DNA from: Jaapia argillacea MUCL 33604
Taxonomy: Eukaryota > Basidiomycota > Agaricomycetes > Jaapiales > Jaapiaceae
Assembly: GCA_000697665.1 (NCBI GenBank)
Contig: KL197712.1
Location: 505,412 to 569,411, forward strand
Length of the DNA stretch: 64,000 nt
Direction of reading: 5' to 3'
This document shows, one piece after another, positions 11,291 through 23,052 of this stretch. Position 1 is the stretch's first letter, and every line of letters begins with the position of its first letter. The notes beneath the pieces were generated by a model. That model made no database searches. It was not told where the DNA came from and saw only the letters and a list, made by a program, of their open reading frames with translations. Both the position numbers and the translations under genes were made by a program.

Positions 11291-11882
11291 GGGGGGAGAA
11301 ACCGGTGGGAAGCTTGGTGGGTTTGACGGTCACTGTCTTACGAGCAGAACCTTCCCGGAGGTGCGGGGAAGACACCTTTCGGGATCTTGAGGCGATGAAC
11401 ATGCTGTATCCCTAGGTGACGCTCGGAAACATGCAGTCATGGATTCGCAAATGAGACCTTGAGTTTGGCAGTGTGGACCCGCGCCCAGCGCCGAACCCAA
11501 TGAAGAGGTAAGTACGTGTGGTGATTCTGGATGGAAGCCCGTAGAGTCAAGTATCTGCCATTGTGTCAGTGATAGAAGGATTGGAAGTTCTTGTTTCCTG
11601 CTCGAGCTTGGCTCTACTCCATGGATTCCGAGTATTGGTGAACGTGTGATGTTTGACTGCATGTATCGACTACAGAACTTGGCATTGCACGTAGTTCTCA
11701 TGACCAACAGACCGTTCAAACTAGACGCAAGGAATATGCATGCAAATGATTGAATATTGATACATGAAGCATTATGGATGATTAGAGTTCCAGATGTTGA
11801 GGGTTGGTTTTCCTCAAGGCAACTTTGCATTCCCGCTTTTGAGAACGCTCTGGCATCGCCTACTCACAGCCAAGGCCAAGTC
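11291..11882. other. Intergenic, hydrophobin / unknown gene
   Basis: Contains an uninterrupted minus-strand frame (about 11330-11830) whose translation is low in similarity to anything known, lacks introns and looks like chance. It is mostly the hydrophobin upstream region. Confidence 0.35.
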
Positions 11883-12560
11883 CTAAACAACAGTGAATCT
11901 ATGTGACGACGACAACCAAAAGGCAAGACATACGATGACAAGTGTGGTCAAACTCAAACGCTTCACACGAATCTCTCCCGCGCCTGTCTTGTTGGGTTGA
12001 CCTTGTAACGCAGCATCAAGACTGAAAGCCGCAACGGCATCTTCGTTGGATAACGTTCCACCCTATAGTCACGAAAGAATGATTTAATTGACTCCAGTGG
12101 GGCAGACCAGTGGGGATACAAACCCAAGACAAGACGGGAAACGCTTGTGGATGCTGGTCTCGATAATCCACCGTCATCTGCCACCGAACATTAGGCTACG
12201 ACGCGTGAGATGGGAGAATTCCAAGGCTCACCATGAGTGGATCTTCGAATAGAACCGAGCTTGGGTATGACCGCTGTCTCTTGCGTCGAGAGTTACGATA
12301 TGCCAGAAGATCTGATGGGTGTTGGTTTTGCGTAATCACAAGAGTAAATGAAGGATAGGGTTCCAGTGGACGCATGAGTACTAGTAGCAGAGGTGGATCG
12401 AAGAGGGTGTCCAAAGTCGCGGGTATGATTCCCTTTGCAATATGGTGGGCAAAAGGAAAGAGGACCAAGCCGTCAGATTCACCAAGAGCCCGTTAAATAG
12501 TCTTGAACGAGGGTAGCCAATAAACTTCATATGACGGCGTTCTGAGGTAGGGTTGGCTAG
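11883..12560 (-). CDS. Unrecognised gene, C-terminal part resolved
   Basis: I do not recognise this protein. Three exons join cleanly on the minus strand. The first contains LFPFAHHIAKGIIP and ends SSVLFEDPLM. An intron GTGAGC...GGCAG of about 60 nt leads to MTVDYRDQHPQAFPVLSW. A second intron GTTTGT...CTATAG leads to GGTLSNEDAVAAFSLDAAL, and the chain ends with the hydrophobic LTTLVIVCLAFWL, a possible tail anchor. No ATG is found in frame at the 5' side: a TAA occurs just before the first resolved exon at about 12,490. Either an unseen upstream exon supplies the start or the gene is decaying at its 5' end. The 5' limit given is therefore approximate. Confidence 0.4.
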
Positions 12561-15480
12561 TTCGTTACCCGTTTTGGAGACGCGCGGGGGTGCGAAATGG
12601 GAAGGGAAGCAACGGCGATACAGGTCTCAGAAAACTTTCGACCACATGCTCTGGGCGGGTAACTGGCCGGCTAATCTTCGTGGCTTGGCACATATCTGGA
12701 CATCTGTCGGCACTTCAGTGGATCGTAGTAGACGGCGAGGCACCTGGCATGGCGTGCAGCAACGGGCGGCTGTCTTCCAAGACCCCTCAGTCTCTGGAAG
12801 AGACAAGAAACGACAACAAAAGCACTGGATATCTTCTTGCAGGACAGGCTCGAGGCGTGGTGAAGCAATTCAAGGTCACCACTCGTCTGTGCTTTGGATA
12901 TTTTGATCGATCGATGCCGATTTTGCTTCCGTGGCTTGCCAACGTAGATCATTCCAACACGGTGGCTACAGTATCCTATTGCGCATCCAAATATCAGTAT
13001 GTTGCTTTATAATTCTTATCCACATATCCAACCCTCCAGCAATAAGAAAAATCCGCCGTTTCAACTCCTATCCTTGCCACTGCAGAATTCGATCACCAAT
13101 GTCACACCGGCGTGACGTGACGTCACATAACACTGAACGAGTCAAGGCGAGTCCTTTCTACCCACAACTCTCAATCCACCCAATTGCTCAATCGAAATCA
13201 TCAAAACGTCGTGCAACGATGATGATCAACGAAGACTGTGTGACCAAGAGCCCCCAAGCCCAGAAGACCGCAATGCTTTCTTGCAACGACCTCCAACAGG
13301 GAGCGCCATGCACGGAACAAGACGAACCCCCCAAGACAAGAACCAGCCACAGAATCCACAGAAAAATGCCGGAGCGACAATGGATGAAAAGGAACTTACT
13401 TGAAACCGATGCAGTAGCCCTGGCTCTCCCGACTATCCCAGTGGATGTCCGTATCCACCCATAGAAAATCTCCAGATCCCCAGCAAAATAGCTCCAAGAT
13501 CTTTCAGGACCGTTTGATTACGCTGTTGAGCAGCGAGAGTCGCGGTCGTCCGAGTGGGATATCGCTGACGGCGATGAAAAAATATCCTCGGCTTCGTGTT
13601 GGTTGTTTTGTTGACCGAGAAACAAGAATGTGCCCTCCAAACCCAAGCCCTGCAATGCCCTCGAAAGAACCGGGCGCGAATCGCCTGCGTACCAGTGGTT
13701 CAAGTGAAGAAGCCCCAGTCCAGCACAAAATTGTTTGGACAAGTTCGAGCGGTCCCAATGTGGCATTGATCTCTGGTGATTTCACCAACCTCCTGTTCTT
13801 TGGTACCTCCACCATGTGGACGCCCGTCAAGAAACATGAAAGGCAGAGAGTTCAGCTGTCCCACTTGCGGGAGGGAAGGAAGGTGAAGCAATATTGTTCT
13901 CCCCAAACCGGTTAGCCGAGGGGCCAGGTGGCCGCGCAGGCCACCAAATTGCAGGTCCGCAAGGAGGCCCCCAAGTTGCACACTCAACGCACCCAGCTGC
14001 CGACACGATTTTTGTACGTGGTCGACACCAGCAAATATTCTAGCCATCCCACCGCAAAATAGAAAACTTAATTTGCCCTCAAGATCGCTGAACCCGCCTC
14101 TCTTGACGCCCCAAATCGCCTTTGCGCCCTCGTTGATATCGTCCGAGGTCATTTCTACAGGCACATCCAAGGACATCAAATCGTCTAGTTTTATTCAATT
14201 CTTGCATCTCGTTGGCCGGGGAAAGGAGTTCGACATAGCCGTCCCCACTCCCAGATCCCGCAGGGAAGGGGTTGGTGCACTTCCAGAACCTCGCACGAAT
14301 TTCCGATATCGTCGCTCATAGAAACCTGGATTCCACCACCTCATTCTCTCCGTCTCGATCGCTAATAACCGTTGAAACCTTCTCTGTTGACACAAAGAGC
14401 ACCACAAAAAGTCCGTCCGTAGCCGCACCACCCGAGTTAGTCGTCTCTCATCCTTTATTCTGTCGAAGGGTTCTATTGCCTCAGGTCCGCAAACCGCTGA
14501 GTGTGGATTTGCGAAGCATTGACGTCGTCGTGCAGGCCAAGGGTTCCATGGGTATTATTCACCTATCAGACCTGCTCATGTATGCACCTCTCTCGTTCTG
14601 GGGGTTAGCCATGCTAATCTTAGCCGCAGGTATACACAGATTTTAAAGCGAGGTCGTCGCCGATGTGTTGATTCCATCTCTTGTGACCGCTTACTCGGCG
14701 TTTGTCCACCTCAATCGTATCCTCTCGGGGAGCAAAGGAGCACCGTCTCCTAACACATCCAAGCTACTACCTCTCCCATGTCCCACATGATAGCATACAG
14801 TCCTCAATGTACACCCTCGCCGTGGAAACGTCGTCGAGTTGCGTTCAATCTTAATCCTCGGCTATGCTGCAGGAATCTTTGCAGTCAGAGACCCGGCTGT
14901 TCCTTCCTCGTTGACAATGTCGTCATACACGACATTGAATGCGCCAGTCATTCGACCCGATGCATTGATCAGTAACACAGGTGATTCTTCTTATTCGTGG
15001 TGTCTCGGGAAAATATCATCAGCGTCAGGAGATCTCATCCCGTTGGTCATCATAATATGTTGCCCCGGTTTGGCATTGAACTAAATGGGCAGGCCATTTT
15101 CCCGACGCCAGTAAAATATGATATCGGACCCGTTCCTGGGCCTCGCAAAGCAACAAGCGACAATGTCTCGTGCAGATAGATGATAGATACTATCCTCGAC
15201 TCCCCCTAGCTCACCAACTTGTGCTTCGCGGTTGACTCGAAGCATCCGGCAGCAGGGCAGACTGTTGGCCACTCAAAGACATGCATGGATACAGGATAGA
15301 AGCCTACATACTTAGCTCCCTTTCCATCCAACCAAAGAGATCATTCCAAGCCCACAATTCCATCCCACTAACTCTACATCCATCTATCCATCTATCCATA
15401 CACCCCACTGTTTACAAATTTCCTCACACCATGCTTCCATCCAATCAGACTTCAGGTACCCAACCGGGCACCGACATTCC
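12561..15480. other. Gene-poor stretch with unresolved open frames
   Basis: Nearly 3 kb without a convincing gene. Frames such as 13445-13915 (plus), 13700-14179 (minus, beginning MMSLDVPVEMTSDDINEGAK), 14195-14431 (minus) and 14272-14646 (plus) overlap on opposite strands, and no domain is recognised. The minus frames at 13700-14431 look the least random and could be exons of a diverged or decaying gene. No terminal repeats, target-site duplications or transposase motifs were noticed. Confidence 0.3.
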
Positions 15481-16823
15481 TCACAACTTCCCTCCCTCAC
15501 TCCCACTCCAAGCTTCCTCCCCAAACACCTCCACAAACGCTTTCCCAATCTCAGGAACCAAATCTTCCGTCATCAACGCTCTTCCCTGTTTCCTAAACGC
15601 CAATTTTGAGGTGGTACGTGTTATGATGCTGCCTGCCGTAGCTGCCAAGACTGGCATTCGTGAGGGTGGGATCGAGCCGTCCCTGAAAAAACCACCATCG
15701 TGTGCATGTAAGTTATGAAAAGGAGGAAGCAAAGGAAAAAACCACTCACCCAAAAGCCCCACTCTCAAAACATTTCCCCCAAGCAAGCCAAGTCCCAACG
15801 GTCCCACTCAACACATCACCTTGCCCACCACACCTCTTGAAACCGCCCATCACGTCAACCTCTATAACTTCCTCCTCCTCTTTTTCTTCTTGGTTGATTT
15901 TGGAGGGGGTGTGATCGGATGAGGATGTGGAGAGGGTGTTGGTTGCGATGATATCTTTTGGGCCTTTTTGGAGGACTGTTACACCGCCTAGGGCTTGAGA
16001 GACCAAGGAGGCTCGTTTGTCTGAGGGTGTCTTGGGGTCGATGGCCTGGGGTGTGGTGGTATCGTTAAATGATAGGGTGAGGATGATAAAGGAAGCCTGA
16101 GGGACTGACGACTTGTTCACTCAACCTCTTAAACTCCATAACATTAGGCGTCAACACAGCTCTTCTATACCCTTTAATCAACCCCAAATCCCTCTCTACC
16201 ATCCATAAAGCATCAGCATCGAGAACGACGAACATTCCTTGATCTTTGGCGAGGGAGAGAGCTAGACGGGCGTAGGATTGCATGTAGGGTTCGCGGCCTA
16301 GGCCTGGACCCATTATTAGGACGTGGAGACGGGAGAGGAGGGAGGTTAGTTCTGGTTTGACTTTTTCTGGTGATCTGCGGATGGGTTGTAGTGAGGTGGT
16401 GGGGATGGGGTGTGGTTAGATTGTGGTGGAGAGGGGACGTACGAGTCTTCGCTGAGCATGGGGTGAACGATTAAGTCTGGTGCGTATGATTTGATTGCAC
16501 CTGCTGCTGTTGGAGAACAGATGACGTGGGAGAGGTCTGCTCCTAATCTGAAAGCAGATATGGCTGCGAAGAAGGGTGCGCCTGTGTAACTACATACCAA
16601 CAAGTACATTCAATGTCGATCAAGATGAAAAGAGCGATAGTGGGATTGTGAACTCACTCCATTGCGCCTCCCAGGACTCCGACTCTGCCTTGAAGAGGTT
16701 TTAGTTAGGGTGAGGGGCTTGAGTGAGTGGGTATGGCGTACCACTTTGGCCTTTGTGGAGAGAACCATCGAGGGGAGGGATTAGTTTCTTGATTTGGTCA
16801 AAGATGTGTCTCGGAACTGGCAT
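15481..16823 (-). CDS. ATP-dependent (S)-NAD(P)H-hydrate dehydratase
   Basis: Repairs damaged NADHX and NADPHX back to NADH and NADPH using ATP; belongs to the ribokinase-like carbohydrate kinase superfamily (yeast YKL151C, human NAXD). It starts [20 protein letters not shown]. The fold is marked by [22 protein letters not shown], the MGPGLGREP loop, [10 protein letters not shown] and [11 protein letters not shown]. The ATP/catalytic motif [10 protein letters not shown] is intact. The end is rich in small residues ([16 protein letters not shown]). Five or more short introns are visible. All signature motifs are in order, so a working enzyme is likely. Some family members have mitochondrial forms; no clear presequence is seen here. 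Confidence 0.9.
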
Positions 16824-17414
16824 GATAGGAGACTATCGTTGAGGAAGGTGTCGTCGCGAGAGGATGAATGGCGGTCGAGGATGGTTGAGAGATAGGCTAC
16901 AATCTTGCGTCGGGAAGAGAGCAAACATAGCTGGATGCTGATGTCATTCGGAGTAGGTTGACGCGGACCTCGCGCGGTGACGAACCCGGGTCGAAACCAA
17001 AGATTGTGGTACCAGAATATCTGATCCTACTCTTCAGCATGGTACGATAACTTCGACCTTTCTTACGACCTAACAATTCAAGCTTCAACCTTCAAGTGTT
17101 CCAGTAGCTCGCTCAGCCCCGCACACATGACAATCTGATCCCAAATTCCCATATCAAGCCACGCGACAAACCCGGACCCACACCCCCAAACAAGCCTCTT
17201 TGTCTCCGCAGGTCCAACCCGACGTAATTGCTGGTCAAAGCAAAGTGGACGCGAGGAATTCTGTGGTCCCAGTCGCAATCCACCAATTGCTTTGCTCTTT
17301 CGAAGCAGCGGATCTCACTTGTGGACGCGCTATATAACTGTGCTTTGACAAGATGCACGTATATCAACCAACTCGAATCCGAGTCCACCACTCCCCCATC
17401 ACCTAACTAATACC
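16824..17414. other. Divergent promoter region
   Basis: Between the NAD(P)HX dehydratase gene (minus) and the small membrane protein gene (plus). It holds both promoters; the plus-strand TATA box at 17332 is the only clear element. Confidence 0.4.
17332..17338 (+). promoter_or_regulatory. TATA box of the membrane protein gene
   Basis: TATATAA, about 77 bp upstream of the ATG at 17415. Called from motif and spacing. Confidence 0.45.
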
Positions 17415-18086
17415 ATGTCGATCTTCGCGTTCTTCTTTGGATCCTGGCGTTCCACCTCTTCGACCTCCGTCACCCAACCCGCCACCGTCGAGATCTCCCA
17501 ATCATCCTCGACCCTCCCCTCTCCTCCCCAATCAGTGGCACCACACACTCACTCATCCGACCCCCTCAACGACTTTTTCGGTACCTCACCTCGTCGAGGC
17601 TCTACCTCTTCTTTACACGGCATCCGTGACTCCCGCCACGACGACCCCACACCCGACTTGCCTCCCCCCGCATACGAGTCCCAACATCCTTACCACCCAC
17701 AAGACTCTGATGCAGATCTCGAAATGGGTTTACCATCATACGATGCCCAAGAAGAACCGGATACATTAGCTATGTACCTCTTCAAATATGGTTTCCGTAA
17801 GCACCCCTCTCCCTCACCCCTCTCTCAAACTAAACTCACACCCCTTTTTATCGATCTAGTATTCCCACCATTCTGGCTTTTAGGCACCATAATCCTCTTC
17901 CTCTCCCTAACCGCCCCCTCCGATTTCCACCCCCACAAAACAGAACGAGAAAGAAACGAGATTTTAGATGTGATGAGAAAAGCAGAGGTGAAATGGGGGA
18001 GGAGATGTGCTGTTGCTCTTGTTGTGTTGGTGGTTGTGGTGGCCTTGGTCGTTGGGTTGGTCGTGTCGATCAAGCTCGGCGTTTGA
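17415..18086 (+). CDS. Small two-helix membrane protein with PPxY-type motif
   Basis: Not assigned to a named family. About the first 110 residues are Ser/Pro/His-rich and likely disordered, with LPPPAYESQ (a PPxY motif) and GLPSYDAQEE. One intron (GTAAGC...CTAG, about 60 nt) lies between KYGF and LFPPFW. Two hydrophobic helices follow: FPPFWLLGTIILFLSLTA and, near the C-terminus, VALVVLVVVVALVVGLVV, with a basic/acidic linker between them. PPxY motifs are docking sites for WW domains of Rsp5/NEDD4 ubiquitin ligases, so an adaptor or ligase-regulated membrane protein is a possible role, but this is inference from the motif alone. Confidence 0.75.
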   Translation: MSIFAFFFGSWRSTSSTSVTQPATVEISQSSSTLPSPPQSVAPHTHSSDPLNDFFGTSPRRGSTSSLHGIRDSRHDDPTPDLPPPAYESQHPYHPQDSDADLEMGLPSYDAQEEPDTLAMYLFKYGFRKHPSPSPLSQTKLTPLFIDLVFPPFWLLGTIILFLSLTAPSDFHPHKTERERNEILDVMRKAEVKWGRRCAVALVVLVVVVALVVGLVVSIKLGV

Positions 18087-18611
18087 GGCTCGAGGAAAGC
18101 TGCGCCGAGAGGACATCCACTATTTTCGTCCAAACTTGAAACTACACCACTCTTTCATTATTTCCTTCATCTATTCATTGCCAGAGCAGAGCTCGGCTTT
18201 CCTTCTCTCTTCTCTCTTCTCTTCTTTTTACTGTATCGTCTAGTCCACGCTTTCGTATTGCTTTCGCTCGCTTCCCTTGCTCTCCAACGAATAATGTACA
18301 CCTACCTTGTATCACTCATTCACGACCACTCCAAACGATTCACTTTCCGAGGAAAATACCACCCCTTCCATAGTCCGATAAACCGCAATTTGAATACTCA
18401 CTCGAACTTGTTGCGCTCAAACACAAATTCAAAAATCAAGAAACACAATAGACATCGTTCATCGTCTTCAACGAACCAACGCGTTGACTGGAGTGACACT
18501 ATATCCGACGTACCAACACCAAACAAAATCACAACCGATTCCACCTACACCTCTTACAAGCCAACCTCGCACACCCACTACACCTCTTCCCCCACCAACC
18601 CCCAAATTCAA
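18087..18611. other. Convergent intergenic region
   Basis: Lies between the 3' ends of the membrane protein gene and the RBR ligase gene. A CT-rich run occurs around 18,205-18,230. The long plus-strand frame starting at 18258 runs antisense into the ligase gene and is not supported. Confidence 0.4.
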
Positions 18612-21309
18612 TCAGCGCAAGCTCCCAAAAACCAAAAAGTGGGAAACGAAACTCACAAAAAGTCCACCATTCCACTCCCCACAATCCGGACAATGCCCTC
18701 CCTCCCTCAACGTCCACTCGGCATGCAAACACTGATGATCCACTCTCAACTTCTCCATAACTTCCTTCACTTTCTTCGCTCGCGCTTCATACTCGAGAGA
18801 TGAGGGAGGAGGAGGACCTAAGGTTGGTGGTTCTTGTGGGGTGGTTGGTTGAAGGTGTTGTGGGGGGAGGAAAGGAGGTGGTTGGGAGTGGGGAGGGGAA
18901 GGATAGGTTTGGTGTGGATGCACCCCCGAGTAGGTAGACGAAGAAAATGGACTGTTCGGACTAACGGGACTAACATCCACATCATAAACCGAATACCTCC
19001 GCTGTGCAAAACCCAAAGTCGGCGAACCATCATCATACATCGTCGCAGGTCTCTCATCACCATAAACCCACCACGGTTGTCGTGCACCATAAACCTCTCC
19101 ATCAGGAGCCGAGAACGAACGCGAATGTGAAGACGAGGCCAGACCATCAACAGGTATCCTAAATGGATTCCTATCAACGAACGGATTATTACTCGTCCCA
19201 TCTTTCGGCGATGGCGATGATGGAGTGAGCATAGGATACCCAGAGTTCGGCGACTCGTCCACTTCCATACGATCTCGGGTTTCTTGCGAATGTGGTGGTG
19301 GTGGTGGTGGAGCATACTTGGTCCCTCGCGATACATCACGCGACATAATAGCCATAAAATCTTCTGGGGCTCGGATCAGAGGTGGTGGAGGCGGAGGGAG
19401 CGTCGGATGGAGATGATGTGAAGATGATTCATGCCGAGGAGGAAATTTCTTGGACGGTGGTGGAGGCGGAGTATACCGAGGTGGAAAACTCGTCGATGTC
19501 GAGGCCCTACCCACAGACGCCCTGGAGTCAATCCCCATCCCAGCAGTATCCCCATTTCCACCCCTAGCATCAAGCCCAGGTGGAGACGAAGAACCAGCTC
19601 CAAACGACGAGAGGAAATCAGCCATATCCTTCAACAAATCCCACGCTTGCGAAGCCGATGAATACTCATTTCCATCCGATCCGCGACCTTCCTCCATATC
19701 TACTAACATCCTATCATCACTTTGGCGATCGAGTGGTAATTCCGGTCCTGATGTCGGGGACAAGGAAGACCGGGGCGCATCGAGTAAAACCCCAAACGGG
19801 TTCCCTTCGAATAGGTTTGGACTCGGGTCATAATCAGAAGTGGGAGATGTCGGAGGCGAAGGAGTAAGCACAGGATAGAGCGAGTCGAGCGTGTCGTCCC
19901 CATATCTAGAGGCACGTTTCGGAAGCGAAGGCGGTAAAGGCGTAAGAGGACCTTCTGAAGAGGGCAGATCCTCGGAATCTAGTGATTGCAGATCTGGAGG
20001 TGGGGTATGGCTAGGCAGGGGAGAGGAACGTGCTCGCGGTAAAAGCGGTGGCACCGTCGGTAGCGCAGGCGTCGGTTCCAACAAAGGCACTGGCGGAGCC
20101 TGAACGACTTCAACAACCTCCTCCACAACCGGCGGCACAGGCCCTCTCCGTAACTCCCTATCAACTCTCTCCTCAGCAGCAGCCGTCAACCTATGTTCCT
20201 CCCACAACGGACATTTACACCTCTTCCACTTCTTCCCACACAAATAACAAAACTGCGTCTTACATCTACATATCATATGATAACAACCAAAAGCGAGTTC
20301 GACCATGGTGGTACACCCTGGACATCGGGCCCAGCCGCGTTTTTGAGAAAAGGAGAGGAGTTGTTGGGTTTGGGGAGAGGGTTGACAGGTGTGGGGAGAG
20401 GGAGAGGTGGTGGTGGTGGTTTTGCAACGACTGCATGTTTGAGTGCCGCAGCTCCAACAGACGTATACTTTGCTCGCCTTTTGCTTTGATGAAGGTTTGG
20501 CCTCGGGCGACGCTTCGCCCAGGAAGCGACTACAACTTGCATTTGAACAATACACCCTCCTCAACGTCCCGAACTCCTTCTTCTTCTCATCCAACAAGGT
20601 ACTCAGCTCCGCTGACATATGGGGGCGGACTTGAGAGAAGGGTATGGAGCGTCTACAACATCGAGGTGGGAAGAGCGTTTCGTCTCGGGTAGCGGCTTGG
20701 AAGAGGTCGAGGATGCATGATTTATCAAAGTAATGGCGACAGGGGGCGCGAATCTCGATGCCGATGATTGGATCTTGACAGATGACACAGTTGTGACCTG
20801 TGGGCCTGTAGAGTGGGGTGAGTGAGGATTGAGGAGCTTTTAGGATGCATACCTTGGGGGAGTGGGGATGGGTGGAGGGGCAGGCGCTAAGGTACCCGAG
20901 CGAGATTTGTGGCTGAACAATCGGGCCAGTAGCCCTTTCTGCTGAGTAGGTGGTAGATTTCTATGCGAGATGTCAATGCTAGACTCGAGCCGATGAAAGA
21001 GTCAACGTACCGAGGAGCTGGTCTGCCCTGTGCAGCAGACGCCGGAGTGCCAAGCTCATCATCTTGAAGTCTCTGCGCGACTGCTCGATCATTGTTGATT
21101 CTAACAACACTCCGAGCCTCTTCAGCGAAAAGCCTCAAAGCCACCTCTGCATCGGACAAGCCAGGAGGATTCCGCCCAGCTGTGAGTTCTTCGACATCTT
21201 GGATGCCTAAACGAGCGACGAGGTTCATCAACTCTGCCTCTGCATTGTCGGCGCCAGTCCTTGCGGGGTGTGGGGTGGGCAGCTTGGAGGGACCTGCTGT
21301 TGCGGCCAT
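18612..21309 (-). CDS. RBR-type E3 ubiquitin ligase with long disordered tail
   Basis: RING-in-between-RING ligases take ubiquitin from an E2 onto a catalytic cysteine in RING2. Exon 1 begins MAATAGPSKLPTPHPARTG. The second exon joins through RNLPPTQQKGLLARLF. RING1 is CVICQDPIIGIEIRAPCRHYF...SCILDLF...PPRCC. The IBR part is YCSNASCSRFLG...YVCWSCGTQTCSRCK. RING2 is ARCPGCTTMVELAFGCYHMICRCKTQFCYLCG, with candidate catalytic cysteines in that block. After this a tail of over 400 residues is rich in Pro and Ser. It holds two related segments, one with YPVLTPSPPTSP then NPFGVLLD, the other with YPMLTPSSPSP then NPFRIPVD. A last CPDC motif (HCPDCGEWNGG) sits at the very C-terminus. Substrates are unknown. 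Confidence 0.88.
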
Positions 21310-21842
21310 GGTGGATATCGGGGTGAGGTGTACAGCTTGTATGAGGGATGCTTTTGTACCCCCGACATCACGTGCCGAGGCGTCTATCAGGGTCTACTTA
21401 TCTCCTCGACTTTTGAGTTTACGAGAACTAGATCTAAGCTGTGTTGAGGGAATGATGGCGTAATGGATAGCCATTGCGAGTATCGAGTTGTGTATAGCTA
21501 CGCGGAGAGTCGGGCAAGGAGATCGTACGAACATGGTGAGATTGGTGGAGAACGAGTCCAACGTCGGTGAGCAATGAGGGGGTCGAAATAGAGTGTCTAT
21601 ATCGGGAAGTGCGCAAACTCTGTCTGCCGTCTGCTTGAAGTTGCACTGCAAAGCTCTAATCACAGGTTATTATTGTAAGGTCTGCTATGTAAATTTAAAT
21701 AAAGATGCTATGTTTCTCGCCGAGCAGTTACATTCGCCATTGAAACACAACGACCCAGCCTTCCCTCGGCACCGAAAGGGCAAGTGGCTGCGATCACATC
21801 CGGGCCGGAACCTAACCCAACATCCCGTCTGCAACCGCAACG
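21310..21842. other. Divergent promoter region, RBR ligase / EFM7
   Basis: Shared upstream region of two genes read in opposite directions. No coding signal found. Confidence 0.4.
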
Positions 21843-22661
21843 ATGGACTCGGAGTGCGACCCAGAGGACATCCTCTCATCCTCCTTAGAAACCCTATACG
21901 AATACCAACCCATCACCCACTCATCCGCCGGCTCTCTCTTCACCTTCCATCCCAAACACTCCCCTCCCACATCCCCAACCCCCACCATCTCCCTCATCAC
22001 CCCAGACACCGACGCCGCCAACTGGAAATTACACGCTTCCTCTATATGGGTCTCTGCCCTATTCCTCGCAGACCACTTGGCCGAGCTTCATCTCGGCGAT
22101 GGGCTCGAGTTGAATGTGTTGGAGTTGGGAGCTGGTGCTGGATTACCTGGTATACTCATCGCGAAGTTATACCATAACGTTCGAGTCACCTTGAGCGACT
22201 ATCCCGACCAGAAACTAATGAGGACACTATCCGATAACGTCAAGAGGAACGACGTGGTTAATCGATGTCGAGTCGTCCCATACGATTGGGGCTCAGATCC
22301 ATCTCCACTCCTCCCTCCATATCCCCTCAAATCAACACCAGGCTTCGACGTGATCCTGGCAGCAGATACCCTGTGGAACCCCGAACTACACTCCCGATTC
22401 ATCGATACTCTTCGTCTCACACTCAAAAGGACCACCAGTGCTCGAGCTCATCTCATCGCGGGACTTCACACGGGACGATATACCATCCAAGCTTTCCTTC
22501 GAGAAATGGGAGAGACAAAGTTATTCGTGGAGAGCGTCGTGGAAAGGGAGGTCAGTGGGGAAGGGAGGAGGGAATGGTGTGTTGAGAGAGCCGAGAGTGA
22601 AGATGAACGGGAGAGGAGGAGATGGGTTGTTTGGATGACGATAAAGTGGAAGTCTGTATGA
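21843..22661 (+). CDS. EFM7: EFM7/NNT1-like SAM-dependent methyltransferase
   Basis: Class I SAM methyltransferase of family 16. In yeast Efm7 methylates the N-terminal glycine and adjacent lysine of elongation factor eEF1A. Single exon, 272 aa, starting MDSECDPEDILSSSLETLYEY. The substrate-side motif SLFTFHP and the block LHASSIWVSALFLADHL precede motif I, VLELGAGAGLPGILIAKLY. Motif II is TLSDYPD, then NV..N and YDWG, and the post-motif segment FDVILAADTLWNPELH, as expected for the family. The C-terminus is charged. Close relatives methylate other proteins, so the eEF1A target is from family knowledge and not from this sequence. Confidence 0.85.
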   Translation: MDSECDPEDILSSSLETLYEYQPITHSSAGSLFTFHPKHSPPTSPTPTISLITPDTDAANWKLHASSIWVSALFLADHLAELHLGDGLELNVLELGAGAGLPGILIAKLYHNVRVTLSDYPDQKLMRTLSDNVKRNDVVNRCRVVPYDWGSDPSPLLPPYPLKSTPGFDVILAADTLWNPELHSRFIDTLRLTLKRTTSARAHLIAGLHTGRYTIQAFLREMGETKLFVESVVEREVSGEGRREWCVERAESEDERERRRWVVWMTIKWKSV

Positions 22662-23052
22662 TGAATTTTTATATCTGTACAGCGTGTTGCGGATACTGTA
22701 TTGGGAGAGCTTTCCCGGTCTTTCCAACGTTCGCCAGCTTGACTTTTTGCAAGGTCCGAGCATATAACTTGGGGATCGCCGTTAATTTCCGATCAAATAA
22801 ACGCAATACAAGGGTACCCGCTACTCTTCTCCAGCTCTCTCTCGACTGGAATCTTCTTATCCTCCAAGTGCTTCCACATTTCTTGTACGCCACGATCTCC
22901 AAAACAGGATAATCTATCACTGACTCAGCCAATCCCACGCCCCGACAACCGCGCCGTCAGCTGAGGCTGTGCTCATGCTCTTACTTACCCACTTGCTCGG
23001 TCACCACACCCTTCCCACCCCTCCAAAACCCCCTCCTCCCTCAACCCCAAGC
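22662..23052. other. Intergenic, EFM7 / CRIPT
   Basis: EFM7 3' UTR and CRIPT promoter. No gene seen; an open frame at 22622-22912 overlaps the EFM7 end and is discounted. Confidence 0.4.

Noticed and set aside
12561-15480. Transposon in the gene-poor stretch
   Set aside because: No terminal repeats, transposase, reverse transcriptase or target-site duplication could be seen.
18258-18803. 181-codon plus-strand frame
   Set aside because: It runs antisense into the RBR ligase coding region; low-complexity Thr/Pro-rich translation mirrors the ligase tail.
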